A stretch of DNA of 64,000 bases, from contig OX442433.1 in assembly GCA_949361645.1 (NCBI GenBank), positions 6,170,816-6,234,815 on the forward strand, given 5' to 3'. Numbering within the stretch: the stretch's first letter is position 1; every line of letters starts with the position of its first letter. This document shows positions 23,454-36,800 of the stretch, one piece after another. Below the pieces are notes generated by a model. It ran no database searches, was not told the origin of the DNA, and saw nothing but the letters and a program-made list of their open reading frames with translations. The translations under genes were made by a program, and so were the position numbers. The DNA comes from Spongilla lacustris. Its lineage: Eukaryota; Porifera; Demospongiae; Spongillida; Spongillidae.

Positions 23454-23790
23454 CTACTCGGCCTGTCTGTTACCTTGTGGGTAATGTGGGCTGCTTGTAG
23501 TGTAAGCCATACAGAGCAGCAAATTCAGCCTGTGTTTTGACGCATACTGTGGTCCGTTGTCAGTTACCAAGACTTCTGGAATCCCAAAACAAGCGAGCAC
23601 TGATTTTAGGACTTTATTCACTGCTTGGGAAGATGTTGTGGATAGCTGTTCCACTTCTGAAAATCTCAGCTGAGAAGCAATCAACTATCAAGAGGTACAT
23701 GTAGTTTTTACACTTTCAAGATAAACAATTCAGAGTTGACTTTCTGCCAAAGATATGTTTAGAGAGTTCAAGAAATCATTGTTTCCACGT
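23454..23790 (-). pseudogene. Ty3/Gypsy integrase fragment (minus strand)
   Basis: Reads FGIPEVLVTDNGPQYAS and TTSSPHYPQGN, the central Asp motif and following block of Ty3/Gypsy integrase catalytic cores. An upstream piece in the same orientation matches the plus-strand copy at 24300 onward. It lacks LTRs, reverse transcriptase and frame integrity beyond 76 codons. Confidence 0.78.
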
Positions 23791-24299
23791 GTGGTTAGTT
23801 TCACTTATTAGTAGACTGCTGTAAGGCTGTATGATGGAAAGTCTTTGTTCACTGCAGACACACTATCTAGAATACAATGGGAATAGTCTGGTGATGGTCC
23901 ACCTACTAGACAGTGATGTTGCATGAGTCCTTTGTCAATCCTATTGTTTGTTCAACTCCAATCCCCTGTACTCAACAGATACCACACAGAACAGAGACAG
24001 GACTCAGTTTGCACCAACCTGATCACATTTTGCAGAGAAGGGTGGCCAACCAAGCAGAAGCTACCAACAAAAACCTCAGGGCCTACTGAAATGAGGTGAG
24101 CATTTGTGATGACCTCCTTCTGTTTGGAAGTCGAATAATAGCTTCCGCATCACTGCAAACTATAATCCTGCATGAGCTGATGTAGGAATTCTAAGATGCC
24201 AACTACATGCCAAAATGGCAGTCTGATGGCCAAGCCTTAGTGAGCGAGTAGATCTGCCATCGTGTGTGCACTGAGAAAAACCAACCACACATGGAACGA

Positions 24300-24890
24300 A
24301 TGATTTCTTCAACTCTCCCAACATATCTTTGGCAGAAAGTCAACCCTGACTTGTTTATTTTGAAATGGTAAAATGACATGTACCTCTTGATAGTTGATTG
24401 CTTCTTGATTTCCGGAACATCCACAACATCTTTCCAAGCAGTGATTGAAGTCAGTGATCGCTTATTTTGGCATTCCAGAAGTCTTAGTAACTGGCAACGG
24501 ATTTGCAGCATGCCATGGCTGAATTTGCCACTTTGCATGGCTTTTAGCACACTACAAGCAGCCCACAAGGTGATGGACAGGCCAAGCGGGGTGTCAAAAA
24601 CAGTAAAGAATCTTCTTCAGAATGCTGACTCTGTAGTGATGATCCTTTCCTGGTATTACTGAACTACAAGGCAGCCAGCCCTCCCCCTTACCATGGTGCA
24701 GCCTGAGCCTACACTGTAGCTGAGTTGCTTTTTAGTCATCGCATTCGCACAACTGTTCCACAACTACCCTATGGGGGCACCATTGCGGCTCTATCTGCAA
24801 GAGTTTTGCAGAAGTGACGAGGAGGCTAAACAAAGACAGAGGGTAAAAGCCTTACAGAGCTGTAACGTGGTACAGAAGTTTGGATAACAA
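24300..24890 (+). pseudogene. Ty3/Gypsy integrase remnant (plus strand, head-to-head with 23454-23790)
   Basis: A decayed copy of the same integrase in the opposite direction. FGIPEVLVTGNG appears with the Asp of DNG replaced, then eroded WTGQAGCQK and LNYKAA pieces, and AELLFSHRIRTTVPQLPYGG further on, with stops and frame changes. The two copies share blocks such as AACATATCTTTGGCAGAAAG in inverted orientation, leaving about 500 bp between their 5' ends. Confidence 0.75.
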
Positions 24891-25187
24891 ACAACAGCAA
24901 AGGAGTAAAAGGAAGCATTATTTCTAAGACTAGATCTTACATAATAACTACTCCTGGAAGAACAGTATGCAGGAACCGGTGACATTTGATTGCTGTTCCA
25001 AAGGCATCAACACTCTGTTCTGAAGATAATCCACATGGCAATGAGGACAATTCAGACGATGGAGACATATGCAGGAAAGATGAGGACCCAAAGGAACAAG
25101 AACCCAATATCATAAGAGAACATTGGTTCTTGTCATCATCATAGCTCATTGTAGGAGAAGTTCAGCAAATGGATGACCAGTGTACTT

Positions 25188-25412
25188 TGAACACCCACCT
25201 GGTGCTACACTCAGTGACACCCACCTGGTGCTGCCCTCAGTGATACCCACCTGGTGCTGCACCCATTGACACCCACCTGGTGCTGCATCAAGTGACACCC
25301 ACTGGTGCTGCCCTCAGTGACACCCACCTGGTGCTGCCCTCAGTGACACCCACCTGGTGCTGCATCAAGTGACACCCACCTGGTGCTACACTCAGTGACA
25401 CCCACCTGGTGC
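25188..25412. repeat. 26-bp repeat array (CACCCACCTGGTGCTGC)
   Basis: About nine direct units of ACACCCACCTGGTGCTGCCC plus TCAGTG-type ends. Each unit contains the self-complementary core CACCTGGTG or CACCAGGTG. It reappears in the opposite orientation at 26450-26560. Confidence 0.88.
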
Positions 25413-25969
25413 TTGACTGTTATTATCAGAATTCATGAGGATTCTGTAACGTCCTGAACATGGCAGGGCAGATGGACCTTGCCACTTCGCTTGTTTTTTC
25501 AAAAAGTGAGATGTTTTGTCACATATGGTTCAAAGGTCAAGGTACAATTGCACGTGATAAGACTGATCCCTTCCAGCATACACTGCAATGCAGATCCAAA
25601 CCAATGCAATCCATTACAAGCGGTTAGGCTGTCTGTCACACTTTAACCTCCCTACCTTCCCCTGTGCCAAAGACCAAATCTAAGAGGTGTGAGATGTCCC
25701 CAGCGAACTGGCAGACCACAACTTGGAAAGAGACAGAGTAATAACAGCTAGGCATTCTTACTATACATGGCATGCACTGCTCAGCAATAATGATTATGGA
25801 AAAGTGTATGTAGTGTGTGGTGCCCAGCTAAGCATACTAATCACATAGTTCCACTACACATCCTGTGTACATGTATCCGAGGTTAGAGTATCACATCAAA
25901 GCTCCAGAATAGGTTCATTGAATGCAGCAGCGGATGAGTGTCACTGTGATTGCACTCAGTGCAGAACCA

Positions 25970-26350
25970 GATGGGTGGTGTGACTGATAGATGGGTGGTG
26001 TCACTTACAGATGGGTGGTGTCACTGACAGATGGGTGGTGTCACTGACAAAGGAGTGGTGTGACTGACAGATGGGTGGTGTGACTGACAGATGGGTGGTG
26101 GTATCACTGACAGATGGGTGGTGTGACTGACAGATGGGTGGTGTGACTGACAGATGGGTGGTGTCACTGACAGATGGGTGGTGCTACTTACAGGTGGGTG
26201 GTGTCACTGACAGATGGGTGGTGTGACTGACAGATGGGTGGTGTGACTGACAGATGGGTGGTGTCACTTACAGGTGGATGGTGTCACTGACAGATGGATG
26301 GTGTCACTGACAGATGGGTGGTATGACTGACAGATGAGTGGTGTCACTGT
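25970..26350. repeat. 20-bp repeat array (CAGATGGGTGGTGTSACTGA)
   Basis: About nineteen 20-bp units with G/C alternation at one position and occasional variants (AGGAGTGG, CAGGTGGG). It shares GGTGTCACTGA with the neighbouring 26-bp arrays, so the two families may have a common origin. Confidence 0.9.
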
Positions 26351-26449
26351 GTGCATCATCATCTGAAAAAGATTGCTCATCAAAAGGCTTATACCAAAGG
26401 GGATGTTAACATGTGCTGCATCAGCCTTAAGCTACTGATGAATTTCATT

Positions 26450-26562
26450 GATGGTGTCACTGAGCGTAGCACCAGGTGGGTGTCAATGAATGCAGCACCA
26501 GGTGGGTGTCAATGAGTGCAGCACCAGGTGGGTGTCACTTATGCAGCACTTGGTGGATGTCA
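26450..26562. repeat. Inverted copies of the 26-bp array
   Basis: Four units of GCAGCACCAGGTGGGTGTCA, the reverse complement of the array at 25188-25412. The 20-bp array therefore sits inside a giant inverted arrangement of about 1.4 kb. Confidence 0.85.
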
Positions 26563-27612
26563 CCAATTGCTGGTATAATGTAACTGAATCTCTGTTACAA
26601 CAGTTTTAAAAAACAGTCAACACGAGAGAGCTGATATATAACAAACTGACTATTGCAGCAAATGATCAGAATGCAAAACATCTCATGTTATAAAAGACAC
26701 AATCTTGGGTACACATCGAAGTTTATAAAACACAATGTACCCCCCCAAGCTCGAAACACAAAACATCAGTAGATCAAAAGTTGCACTCTCCGGAGTGATG
26801 GTATGGCAGCTGACTGCAACGGACCATGGTGGGTTTGGCCAGAGATTATTTGAATGTCTCCTTCAATGTCTGTAATCTTCTCCTGTTGTCCTAGGAGAGT
26901 AGGTCTGGCCTACAGCATTTCCAGTACAAATATGAATATGTCTGTGCCCTAGTCAGCACTGCACAGATGAGGCTTGTGCATTTTGGAGTGGATTTAGTCC
27001 ACTACCCAAAACATTCTCGCTTTAAAGGCCGCACCCATGAAGCCAATGTTCCCTTCTGCACCTTTCTTTTGCCACACCCACCATGGTCAGCTCTGTTCAT
27101 TGAGTTTCACAAGTTCTCCTCCCTCCCTCCCCCCCTCCCCCCCCCCTCCCATCAGAACTGAATGCCAAAGTAAGATAGATACATCATCAGCTGTGTGACG
27201 CTGACCACACTGAGGGAACATGGCCTGCACTGCACCACTCCTGTATTTCACCTCTGGGCATACAGCAACCACTGTTTGCATCTCAATCATCTCCAGTGTT
27301 GTGTGGCCCAATGGTAATGTTCTTCGGGGGGGGGGGGGGGGGGGGGGGGGGGGAGTATGGCCTATGCTGTCCACCCTTCCACCCTCCCCTTTGCCCTGGC
27401 CCTCATCTTAGGTACATGTATTAGGGGTCAGGTTGGGGTGAGGGTTTGACATAAAGTAATTAATTGGACCACCAAATTTAACAGCTTACATGTACTGGCA
27501 AAATAGGCGAACCTAGCTTCCTATTGGTGAACTGCTCTAGCTATGCTCTTGTGTTTTCCTGGTCAAGCACATGTGTCAACTGTACACACACCACTCACAT
27601 GTATACACACTA
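26563..27612. other. Gene-free stretch with C- and G-runs
   Basis: No gene recognised. C-runs at 27130-27147 and a G-run at 27327-27353 give spurious poly-Pro and poly-Gly frames. Several phrases resemble decayed coding sequence but no family is recognisable. Confidence 0.45.
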
Positions 27613-27634
27613 CACACACACACACACACACACG

Positions 27635-27666
<32 letters not shown>

Positions 27667-27722
27667 CACACACACACACGCACACACACACACACGCACA
27701 CACACACACACACACACACACG

Positions 27723-27753
<31 letters not shown>

Positions 27754-27812
27754 TTTTACTAGCATACACACTTTTACTAGCATACACACTTTTACTAGCA
27801 TACACACTTTCA
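27613..27812. repeat. (CA)n microsatellite followed by an 18-bp repeat
   Basis: An approximately 140-bp CA tract with CGCA interruptions runs straight into four tandem copies of ACACTTTTACTAGCATAC. A fifth, isolated copy lies at about 27939. Confidence 0.93.
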
Positions 27813-28073
27813 TTTAAGCAAGTTCAGGTTTACATTTATAGTTTATATGGTTTAATAATAGGAACACAATGCAAGAAACTAAATACTAAGCTACATGTAC
27901 ACTGAACTAATATCTACTACACCTGTGGTTCGTCCCACTTTTACTAGCATACACACTGCACTCACATTCAGATGTACACAATATATAGCATAAACCATGC
28001 CACTACAGTACTCTAGAGAAACTCAACTCCGTATCAACACAAAATGCGATGGCTGTGAGACTTATCAACACAA

Positions 28074-28155
28074 GCTGTGATGGCCGAGTGGTTAAGGCGT
28101 TGGACTTGAAATCCAATGGGATTTTCCCGCGCAGGTTCGAATCCTGCTTACAGCG
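28074..28155 (+). tRNA. tRNA-Ser (anticodon TGA)
   Basis: An 82-nt cloverleaf. The acceptor stem GCTGTGA pairs with TTACAGC plus discriminator G, the D region is GGCCGAGTGGTTAAGGC, and the anticodon loop CTTGAAA gives TGA. The long variable arm and T arm are identical to those of tRNA-Ser(AGA) at 3689-3770, from TGGGATTTTCCCGCGCAGG onward, so they belong to one isoacceptor family. A T-run terminator follows at 28164 onward. Confidence 0.94.
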
Positions 28156-29176
28156 TAGTAAATTTTTTACTTTTATTTTATAATACTTTTTTTTTTTTTT
28201 AAAAATGGTTCAATGAGCATTAAAAAACCCCCTACAAACACTGTAAAAGTCAGTGTACCAATGACGTCCATTAATAATAAAATTAGATTGTCGTTACTGG
28301 TTCAAATCACTTATTGGTACTTGTATTAGAAAACCAGCTAAAGCACGGGCTACCGTAGGTGTAAAAACGTGCACTTGTTGTGACCAAAGACCGTTGTGAA
28401 CCACAGAGCTCGGGTAGTTGATATGGGTCCAGTTTTAGGAGCAAGGCTATTCAGTGGTGCATGTATTACGGTACTCTTCAGGTGGGCGATTTCACGTGAA
28501 TGTGCGTACGTATTGGAACAATTTGCAACTCATATACATGAAAAGGTGCACTGCCGGTACTACGTTTAATAGCAGTTGTGGTTGCCAAGAAGTGATTTTA
28601 GTTCTCTTAGAATTTGTAACCTGAGGTTTGGTCAGCTTACATAACACCAGCTGTCAACAGCTGTCTGATGCCTCCCTCCCCCAGCCACATCAGTAATAAA
28701 TTAATAATACAAGTACAACTCCTCTACATGTACCCGAACTCCATACCGGGTTTTTCCCAATCCTCTCTACATACATGTAAGTAGCCAGAGGATTTACCCA
28801 AATTCTAATGGCAAGAATGACTAGAGGTGTTTTACCCTTTCATTTACTAGCCGGTATAGGTTGAAAGCGTCCGACTTTAGTAGCACGTCCCATTTTATTC
28901 TTCCAGGGCATCTGCTGCAAAGTGTTCTAAGTTCTACTCATGCATACTGAAGTTAGATTTTACAGTGTCGTAAATTAAAAAAATTAAAGAATAATAATCT
29001 TTGGCTGACCGCAAATATTTACAGTAAAGTATAGTACGGATGATTGGGCGCAATTTTGCGCATGGCGCATGGCCGGTCCGGCCAGATTGTACAGACGCGG
29101 CGCAGCGTTGACGCATGCGAAGCTATATAAGTACTCGTTTGTATTGGTATTAATATTGGTATTATTAGTCTCAAAT
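28156..29176. other. Upstream region of the first composite inhibitor gene
   Basis: About 1 kb without a recognised gene. The promoter of the gene starting at 29177 must lie near its right end. An ATATAAG-type element (29122-29130) sits about 50 bp before the start codon and could be a TATA box. An upstream in-frame ATG at 29069 is not conserved in the paralogue, so 29177 is preferred. Confidence 0.5.
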
Positions 29177-30762
29177 ATGTCTGTCTATTGCTTTTTCGCT
29201 GCGGTCGTCATCTTGGCGATTTTAAATAACGGATCAACTGGTAAGTCTTGCTCTAAATTGAATGGTTTGGCCGTATGTCAGTGTGTGTGTATGCATGTGA
29301 ACGTCTGTGTGTGTGTGTTTTTGTTTTGCGCGCGTTTGTGCGCGTGTGTATGCGTGTGTGGTGTGTGTGTTTTGCGCGCATGTTGTATGCATGCGTGTGG
29401 TGCTCCGCGCGACGTGTAATTGTAACTTGCATGGTTGCCATGGTGTTCTCTTTGAAGTCCCTGTCAGTGTGTACATGTGCGTGTGTAGAGAGCTACATTT
29501 GGTTCCTTTTGTAGCATGTACATTAGTTGTATGAACTTGTATCTGAACGCGTGATCATGCGTCATTATATCCCATTCATCTTTTAGCCGCCACCGCTCCG
29601 TACCGCTCCCCCTACCAGTGTCCCTCTCCAAAAGTTCTAACAAAGAACTGTTCCTCTTGCTCTGGAAATGATCTGTGTTGTGACTCTGTGTGCACCAAAG
29701 GAGTACTGCCACCTCAGCCATGTAATGTGGTCTCCCAGAGCTCTCCTTCACTGATTGGTGCCTATGTGCCTCAGTGTTCATCTGATGGGAAGTTTGCACC
29801 AATCCAGATTTGGGGATCCACTGGCTACAGCTGGTGTGTGGACACCTCTGATGGCAAGCCTCTCACAGCAGCTGTGGAGCGTGGGAAACAACCAAACTGC
29901 ACAGGTATGTTTGTGGAATAACTTTTTGTGTGTGTGCGTGTATTTGTGTATGTGTGTTTATGTGTGACTTATCTCATTCTTGAACAGTGTGTACTGTAAG
30001 GGGTAACAAGTACTACCCTGGTCAGTCCTTCCCAGCTTCAGATGGCTGCAACACCTGGTAAGTCAGTGTTCTTTTGGAAGAGGTATTATAAAAAACCTTC
30101 TCACTGCTCTTTCAGCTCCTGCTCTACCAATGGAATAGCTTCTTGCACTACGAATACTTGTCATGGTAAAGATAAAATAAAATTTATGGGCATCAGATTG
30201 AGAGTGAATAAAAGAGAGTGAAGTAATCCAAGTCAGTAATTTCAGTCCCTCAAGTTAATCTGAACTTTTTTTAATTTTTATTTTTTAGTACAGCGATCTG
30301 AGCTAAAAGGTTGGGGATTGTAAGCCAGTAATCCTAACTCCTTGGGTCAGTAATCTTAGTTCCTTAGGTTAGTAATCTCCCTCAAGACAGTGATTTTAAT
30401 CTTGTGGACACAGTATGAAAATAAATGGCAGAACATTGATGTTGTCCAAAAATATTATTTGACTTCTAGTCTTTCCATCGAAGCTACTGTGCTGATATAT
30501 GTTCAAAAACATCAAGTTTAGGTCTAATGAAAAGAATTCCATGGAAAGGGGGGAACTGGGTTTTGCCCCCCCCCCCCCCCCACCCCCCCCCCACCGCCCC
30601 AAAATCAGAAATTAAATATTCATAGCTGAAAGGGCGGTGGCTTAAATGATTAAATGTACGTGTGAAGGCACAGGGTTCAGTGTCAGCCTGTGATGGCAAT
30701 TCTATTTTTGTGACTTAAAAAGTGCAAAAGGTAACATTTAATTACCTGTTGTTCCATTGCTA

Positions 30763-30828
<66 letters not shown>

Positions 30829-33800
30829 AAAATTCAGTTGTTATACAGTTTTGCACTACTGTGCACTTGTTGCACCAGCTATTTAAAAAGTGCTTTACTT
30901 TGGAACTTGCGTGACGTACAAGAATAACATTTAATGTTGGAAGGGCTGTTTATTAGATCTAAGTGAAAATGGCAATTTATATTACAGTCCATTTTGCGAG
31001 TTTTTGTGTGGCATTGTTTTGACAGCCTGAAGTCTGGTTGCCAGATCTCGTGATACGTATGTCTTAACCTCTCATATGTACCACAGATTTCTAGAGCTAG
31101 AGGCCCGTTGCATGCATGTTTCACATGGACCATTAATTTTTTATTTTTTTAAATTTTTTTTAGCATTAGAACTCAGACCTAATGGTGACTATTGTTTTGG
31201 TGGCATTTCTTCAGTTTACACTCAGACATACACGTACCTATAGCAACGGGATAACTGGTAATTAATATTACATAATACTGGTACTTGAATGCGTGCAATT
31301 TAACAATATTCGGCAGCAGGAATAGAAACATACAGAGCAAAAGGTGTAAAATTTAAAAAAAAGTAACTCCGTCCCTGTCTGCGCATCGTAGAAAGGAGTC
31401 TAAAGACTCCACTTTTATCGAAAACGACCCAGCTAAATGCTAAATGAACACACTTGGATAGGCTGACAGATGCACAGACAGGCAGACTATCCACACATTT
31501 ATAGTATACTTAACAACTGTGTGAGCTTGATTGAAAGTTGTTCCTTCATATGTTCTATATAGTGAACATCGTCATTCCATACCGCTCCCCCTACCAATGT
31601 CCCTCTCCAAAAGTACTAACAAACAACTGTTCCTCTTGCTCTGGAGATGATCTGTGTTGTGACTCTGTGTGCACCAGAGGAGTACTGCCACCTCAGCCAT
31701 GCAATGTGGTGGTGGCAAACAGCTACCCCTCGCCCCTTGGTGCCTACGTGCCTCGGTGCTCGTCTGATGGGAACTTTGCACCAATCCAGATTTGGGGATC
31801 CACTGGCTACAGCTGGTGTGTGGACACCTCTGATGGCAAGCCTCTCTCAGCAGCTGTGGAGCGTGGGAAACAGCCAAACTGCACAGGTATGTTTGTGGAA
31901 TCTTAGGAATGTGTGTATTGTAGGCCATAATTTAACCTTTGTTGAGCAGTAAATTAACTTTAATGAAAATGTTTTATAACCAGCTGGATGTGCATTTTTT
32001 ATTTACTTAAGGCCAGGGCGCATCCAGGATTTCAGGGCCAGGTGGGTACAGTGATTGGCAAGGGCAGGGCAGGGCCCACCTACTCCCAGCAAGGGGGTAT
32101 GAGGGAGTGCTGTAAGGTCCCCCATAGCCGCTTTACAACTTTTGCACTTTTCTAGTCACAAAACATAGCATATAATTGCGTGCAATCATACTAAAAACAG
32201 ATAGAATAGTAAATACGACAAAAATTACTTGCTTCCTGACTTTCCAGACCTACTTTCATTATTGAATCGCATAATGATCGATATACGGTATCTATACTTA
32301 AGTATTCCAATCGATATATAGAATATTGAACTACATCCTGTGGGCTGGGACATTTATAATTCACCTACCGCGATTGGAAGGATCGTTGCGCTGGTGCGAT
32401 TATTATAGCGTAAGAAGTAATGATTTTTAATAACATAGGTTTTGCGGGTGGGCAGGGGGGGGGGCCTCAGGTCCGCATATATTACATTGCGTGTGTTGGC
32501 CACCATTGGTTGGTATCTGCTGTGGGTTCAGTAGATACATCTTCAAGTGATTGCAAAAATGTTTAACTACAAAGATGCAGGGGCTGATCCATCTGGAATT
32601 TCAAAAGGGGGGGGGGGGGGGGGGAAGTGGGCACAGTTATTAATAAGGACATTGGTCTCCAAATGGGGGAGGGTACAGGAGGGTGTGTGCCCTCCCATGC
32701 AAAGTGTGGAAGCTTTGAATATAGCTATTAAATGTATCATGAGGGTAATTTGATCGACAGGGAAATTATTTGGTCTTTATGCATGTATTTCAAGGTGTGC
32801 GGATACACCATGAAGTTAGACACACCCATGGGTCTAAAATAGGTGTGGTCAAAGCTAAGGTCTGGGCCCATATCATACAATGTCTATTGTCACACCATGA
32901 GACGCTTAGTTAACACTTCTTTCATATGTTCATAACTACACTGTTGCAAGATGATGTCATATGATGAATATAGAATTAGAGGGGTGTGGCCCTGAGGTAA
33001 TAGGATGAGGTAGGTGTGGGATGGGTGCATGTGTGGAGGTTGGTAGGTGTGTCACCTTATTTGTCCAGAGAAAGTGTGACATACTTCTTGATACAGTGTG
33101 TACTGACAATGGCAAGAAATACTACCCTGGTCAGTCCTTCCCATCTTCAGATGGCTGCAACACCTGGTAAGTCAGTGTTCTTTTGGAAGAGGTATTATTA
33201 AAGCCCTACTAATTTCTCTCTAGCTTTTGTTCAACCAAGGGAATAGCTTCTTGCACAATGAAGGCCTGTGGTAAGTATGTTATTTTATTTTGCATATGTG
33301 AACAGGCTTCTGGGGGTATGATATAACAGTTACCACATGATAGGTCTTCTGGGGGTATGATATGACAGTTACCTAAGTTAATCAAATGCCTGCAGTGTGG
33401 TACTGTCCCCATATAGCAGGCCACCATCTTCTTCTCCCCATGGCCACCATCTTCTTCTCCCCATGGCCCCCCATCTTCTTCTCCCCATGGCCACCATCTT
33501 CTTCTCCCCATGGCCACCATCTTTTTCTCCCCATGGCCACCATCTTCTTCTCATGGCCACCATCTTATTCTCCTCATGGCCACCATCTTCTTCTCCCCAT
33601 GCCCCCCATCTTCTTCTCCTCATGGCCACCATCTTCTTCACCCCATGGCCCCCATCTTCTTCTCCCCATGGCCCCCCCATCTACTTCTCCCCATGGCCAC
33701 CATCTTCTTCTCCCCATGGCCACCATCTTCTTCTCCCCATGGCCACCATCTTCTTATCCCCATGGCCACCAACTTCTTCTCCCCATGGCCCCCATCTTCT

Positions 33801-36800
33801 TATCCCCATGGCCCCCATTTTCTTCTCCTCATGGCCACCATCCTCTTCTCCCCATGGCCACCATCTTATTCTCCCCATGGCCCCCATCTTCTTCTCCCCA
33901 TGGCCACCATCTTCTTCTCCCCATGGCCACCAACTTCTTCTCCCCATGGCCCCCATCTTCTTATCCCCATGGCCCCCATCTTCTTCTCCTCATGGCCACC
34001 ATCCTCTTCCCCCCATGGCCACCATCTTATTCTCCCCATGGCCGCCATCTTCTTCTCCCCATGGCCACCATCTTCTTCTCCCCATGGCCACCAACTTCTT
34101 CTCCCCATGGCCCCCATCTTCTTATCCCCATGGCCCCCATCTTCTTCTCCTCATGGCCACCATCCTCTTCCCCCCATGGCCACCATCTTATTCTCCCCAT
34201 GGCCGCCATCTTCTTCTCCTCATGGCCACCATCTTCTAATCCTCATGGCCACCATGAAAAACATTCTAATACTCATAATGTCAAGTCTTCAAAACAGGAC
34301 TAAGCCCCAGTTTTGAAAATTGTTTTTCAGTTTTGAAATTCTGACTATTCTCACAATGTGTAGCCAATCCAGCCGAACATAATAACAGTGACTAACCCTG
34401 CTGTTGTCTGTAAAACCAATACCTTTCAGCTATCGCTAATCATGGGCATCCCCAGCTTTTCTGGAAGGGGGGGGGCCAGGATGAAGACGAGGGGCGCCGG
34501 TGGGCGGTGCCACCCCGGGGAGGGTGCGGGAGGGGTGCCCCTCCCGCCCAGCTAGGGGGTATGGGGGAGCGCTGTAAGCTCCCCCATCGGGGGTCTGCCA
34601 GAAGCCAACGCTTTTTGCGTTGAAATACTCCAAAAACTACGCTATAAAAGTAGTACCTAGGCTATATTGTTTAATCATGTACAAGGACGCTGGGAATTTT
34701 AATGCTAGCAAAATTAATGATTATACAATTTTTTTTTAGAGGTTATTTTTAAAAGATCAATCTCCTTAATTTATATTTATATAGCGTTCTAAACTTGTGT
34801 TATTGTAGCTTCAAAACGACAGCGATTAAAAGCTCAGCTTCTATATGTTCGATGCGCCGACCTTTTCCAAATGCGTATTCAAACTTATAGTCAGCCCTCT
34901 GGAACCCCTTTCTCCCTTTCCAGCACGGCACGTTTCGTGGTACGCAAGATACTCATAATACAATAACATTTAATGACCATCAATTTAGCTGGTTAATTCA
35001 CATAGATCGCGAGATCTAGATTGCACTAGTCTAGTCTACCAGTGGCGTAGCGAGGGTGTTGGGCGCCCGGGGGCAAAATGCACTAATGGTGCCCCCCCCC
35101 AGGCCCAAGACCATTCACCCGAATACTGGGGGGGGGGGGGGGGTCCCCCTCGAGTTTGGCCAAATCCGACTTCTTCCCCTTGCTTTTGGCAATGGATACA
35201 TGGATACGAGGGGGATTCCCTTGCGTTTGGCCAAGTCAGGGGCGGATCCAGGATTTAGGTGCGGGGGAAAGTGGTGGTGTAGCGGGGCACACTACCCCAG
35301 CAAGCGGGGTCTGGGCTCCGCCCCAGCCGCTTTGCAACTTTTGCACTTTTAAAGTCACAAAACATAGCATAATTGCGTAGAACATGCTAAAACCAGGTAG
35401 AATAGTAAATAACTTGCTTCCAGACTTTCCTGTAGTCTTGCACGCCACGTTATTGAACTGATATATGGTATATTATCCGCTCAACGATCCATAGTTTAAT
35501 ATTCCGATCGTGGAATATTTAACTACATCATGTGAGTTGGGACATTTATAACAACTACTACATGTATTGGACGATCGTTGCGCTGTTAAAGCGATCAGTA
35601 TTGATAGGTTTTGCCGGGCCGGGGGGGGGGGCCCTGCTGCTTAATTTCTTGTTCCAAAATTCAGCTCCAATTATACGAAAATAAAATCACAATTTCATCA
35701 ACAGTATGCATGGACTTGCTGTTTCTAATCAATAACACATAAGAGCATTAACATAAGCCTTTCCTTGGCTTATTATCCGGTACGCATTGCAATGCTATTT
35801 ATAGTAAACATCTTAGGCCCCCCTTAGGTCGGCGCCGGGGGCAATTGCCCCCCTGCCCCCCCCCCCCCCCCTCGCTACGCCACTGTAGTCTACTAGACGT
35901 AACAATAGGTTCCCCTGTACTTCGCGCGGCAATTCGCTTCGATGCCATTGCAAGTACGCCGTCTATAAGGTGGGTGTGGGGGGGGGGGGGGGGGGGCGCG
36001 CCATTGAGTTCCAAAGGGGGGGGGGGGGGCCTGGTCCCCCCTGCTCTCCCCCCCCCCCCCCCCCCTGGGGACACCCATGCTAATAGTTTTGGTTCTAAAA
36101 TATCTTAGTCAGTTCAGATGCTGTTTTATCTTAAGGCTTTTCAGACCAAATCCCTCAAAATAGCATACGTTTTGCTCCCCACAACAGAAAGAAACACGAC
36201 CGCACAAGCTTTGTTTTAATTGCCACAAAGTACAACTGGACCTGCTCTAAATATATGTACCTTCTATTTCCAGCTTAAACCCGTCTATCTTGCCAAATAC
36301 TGCCATCAAATCCCACCCTTGTTGCCAATTTGTTGTAGCCCAATGCTTGATGATTTCTTCCCTTGGGCCAATTGATGGAAATTGGAGATAACTCTCTAGT
36401 ATGCACATACATGTACATTACTTAACCTACCCACAACCACAGCGAATATTTTTATCATCTGATCCTCATCTCCATCCTTATCCCCCCCTCTTCTGTACTC
36501 TAGCCCCGGCTCCATACATCGCCCCCTACCAATGTCCCTCTCCAAAAGTACTAACAAAGAACTGTTCTTGCACTGGAGATGATCTGTGTTGTGACTCTGA
36601 GTGCACCAAAGGAGTACTGCCACCTCAGCCATGCTCTGTGGTAGTGGCAAACAGCTCTCCTTCACTGATTGGTGCCTATGTGCCTCAGTGCTCATCTGAT
36701 GGGAACTTTGCACCAATCCAGTGCCGTGGATCCACTGGTTACTGTTGGTGTGTCGACACCTCTGATGGCAAGCCTCTCTCAACTCCTGTAGGCCCTGGGC

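Noticed and set aside
25188..26562. CRISPR-like arrays of 20-26-bp units
   Set aside because: Units are contiguous with no unique spacers, the DNA is eukaryotic and no cas genes are present.
27087..27411. Poly-Pro / poly-Gly frames
   Set aside because: Arise from C- and G-homopolymer runs.
29069..29176. Upstream in-frame ATG giving a longer N-terminus for the first composite gene
   Set aside because: The extension is not present in the paralogue, and the downstream ATG gives a clean signal peptide in both genes.
33386..34316. Plus-strand frames of 268-305 codons
   Set aside because: 23-bp minisatellite read in all frames, lying in an intron.
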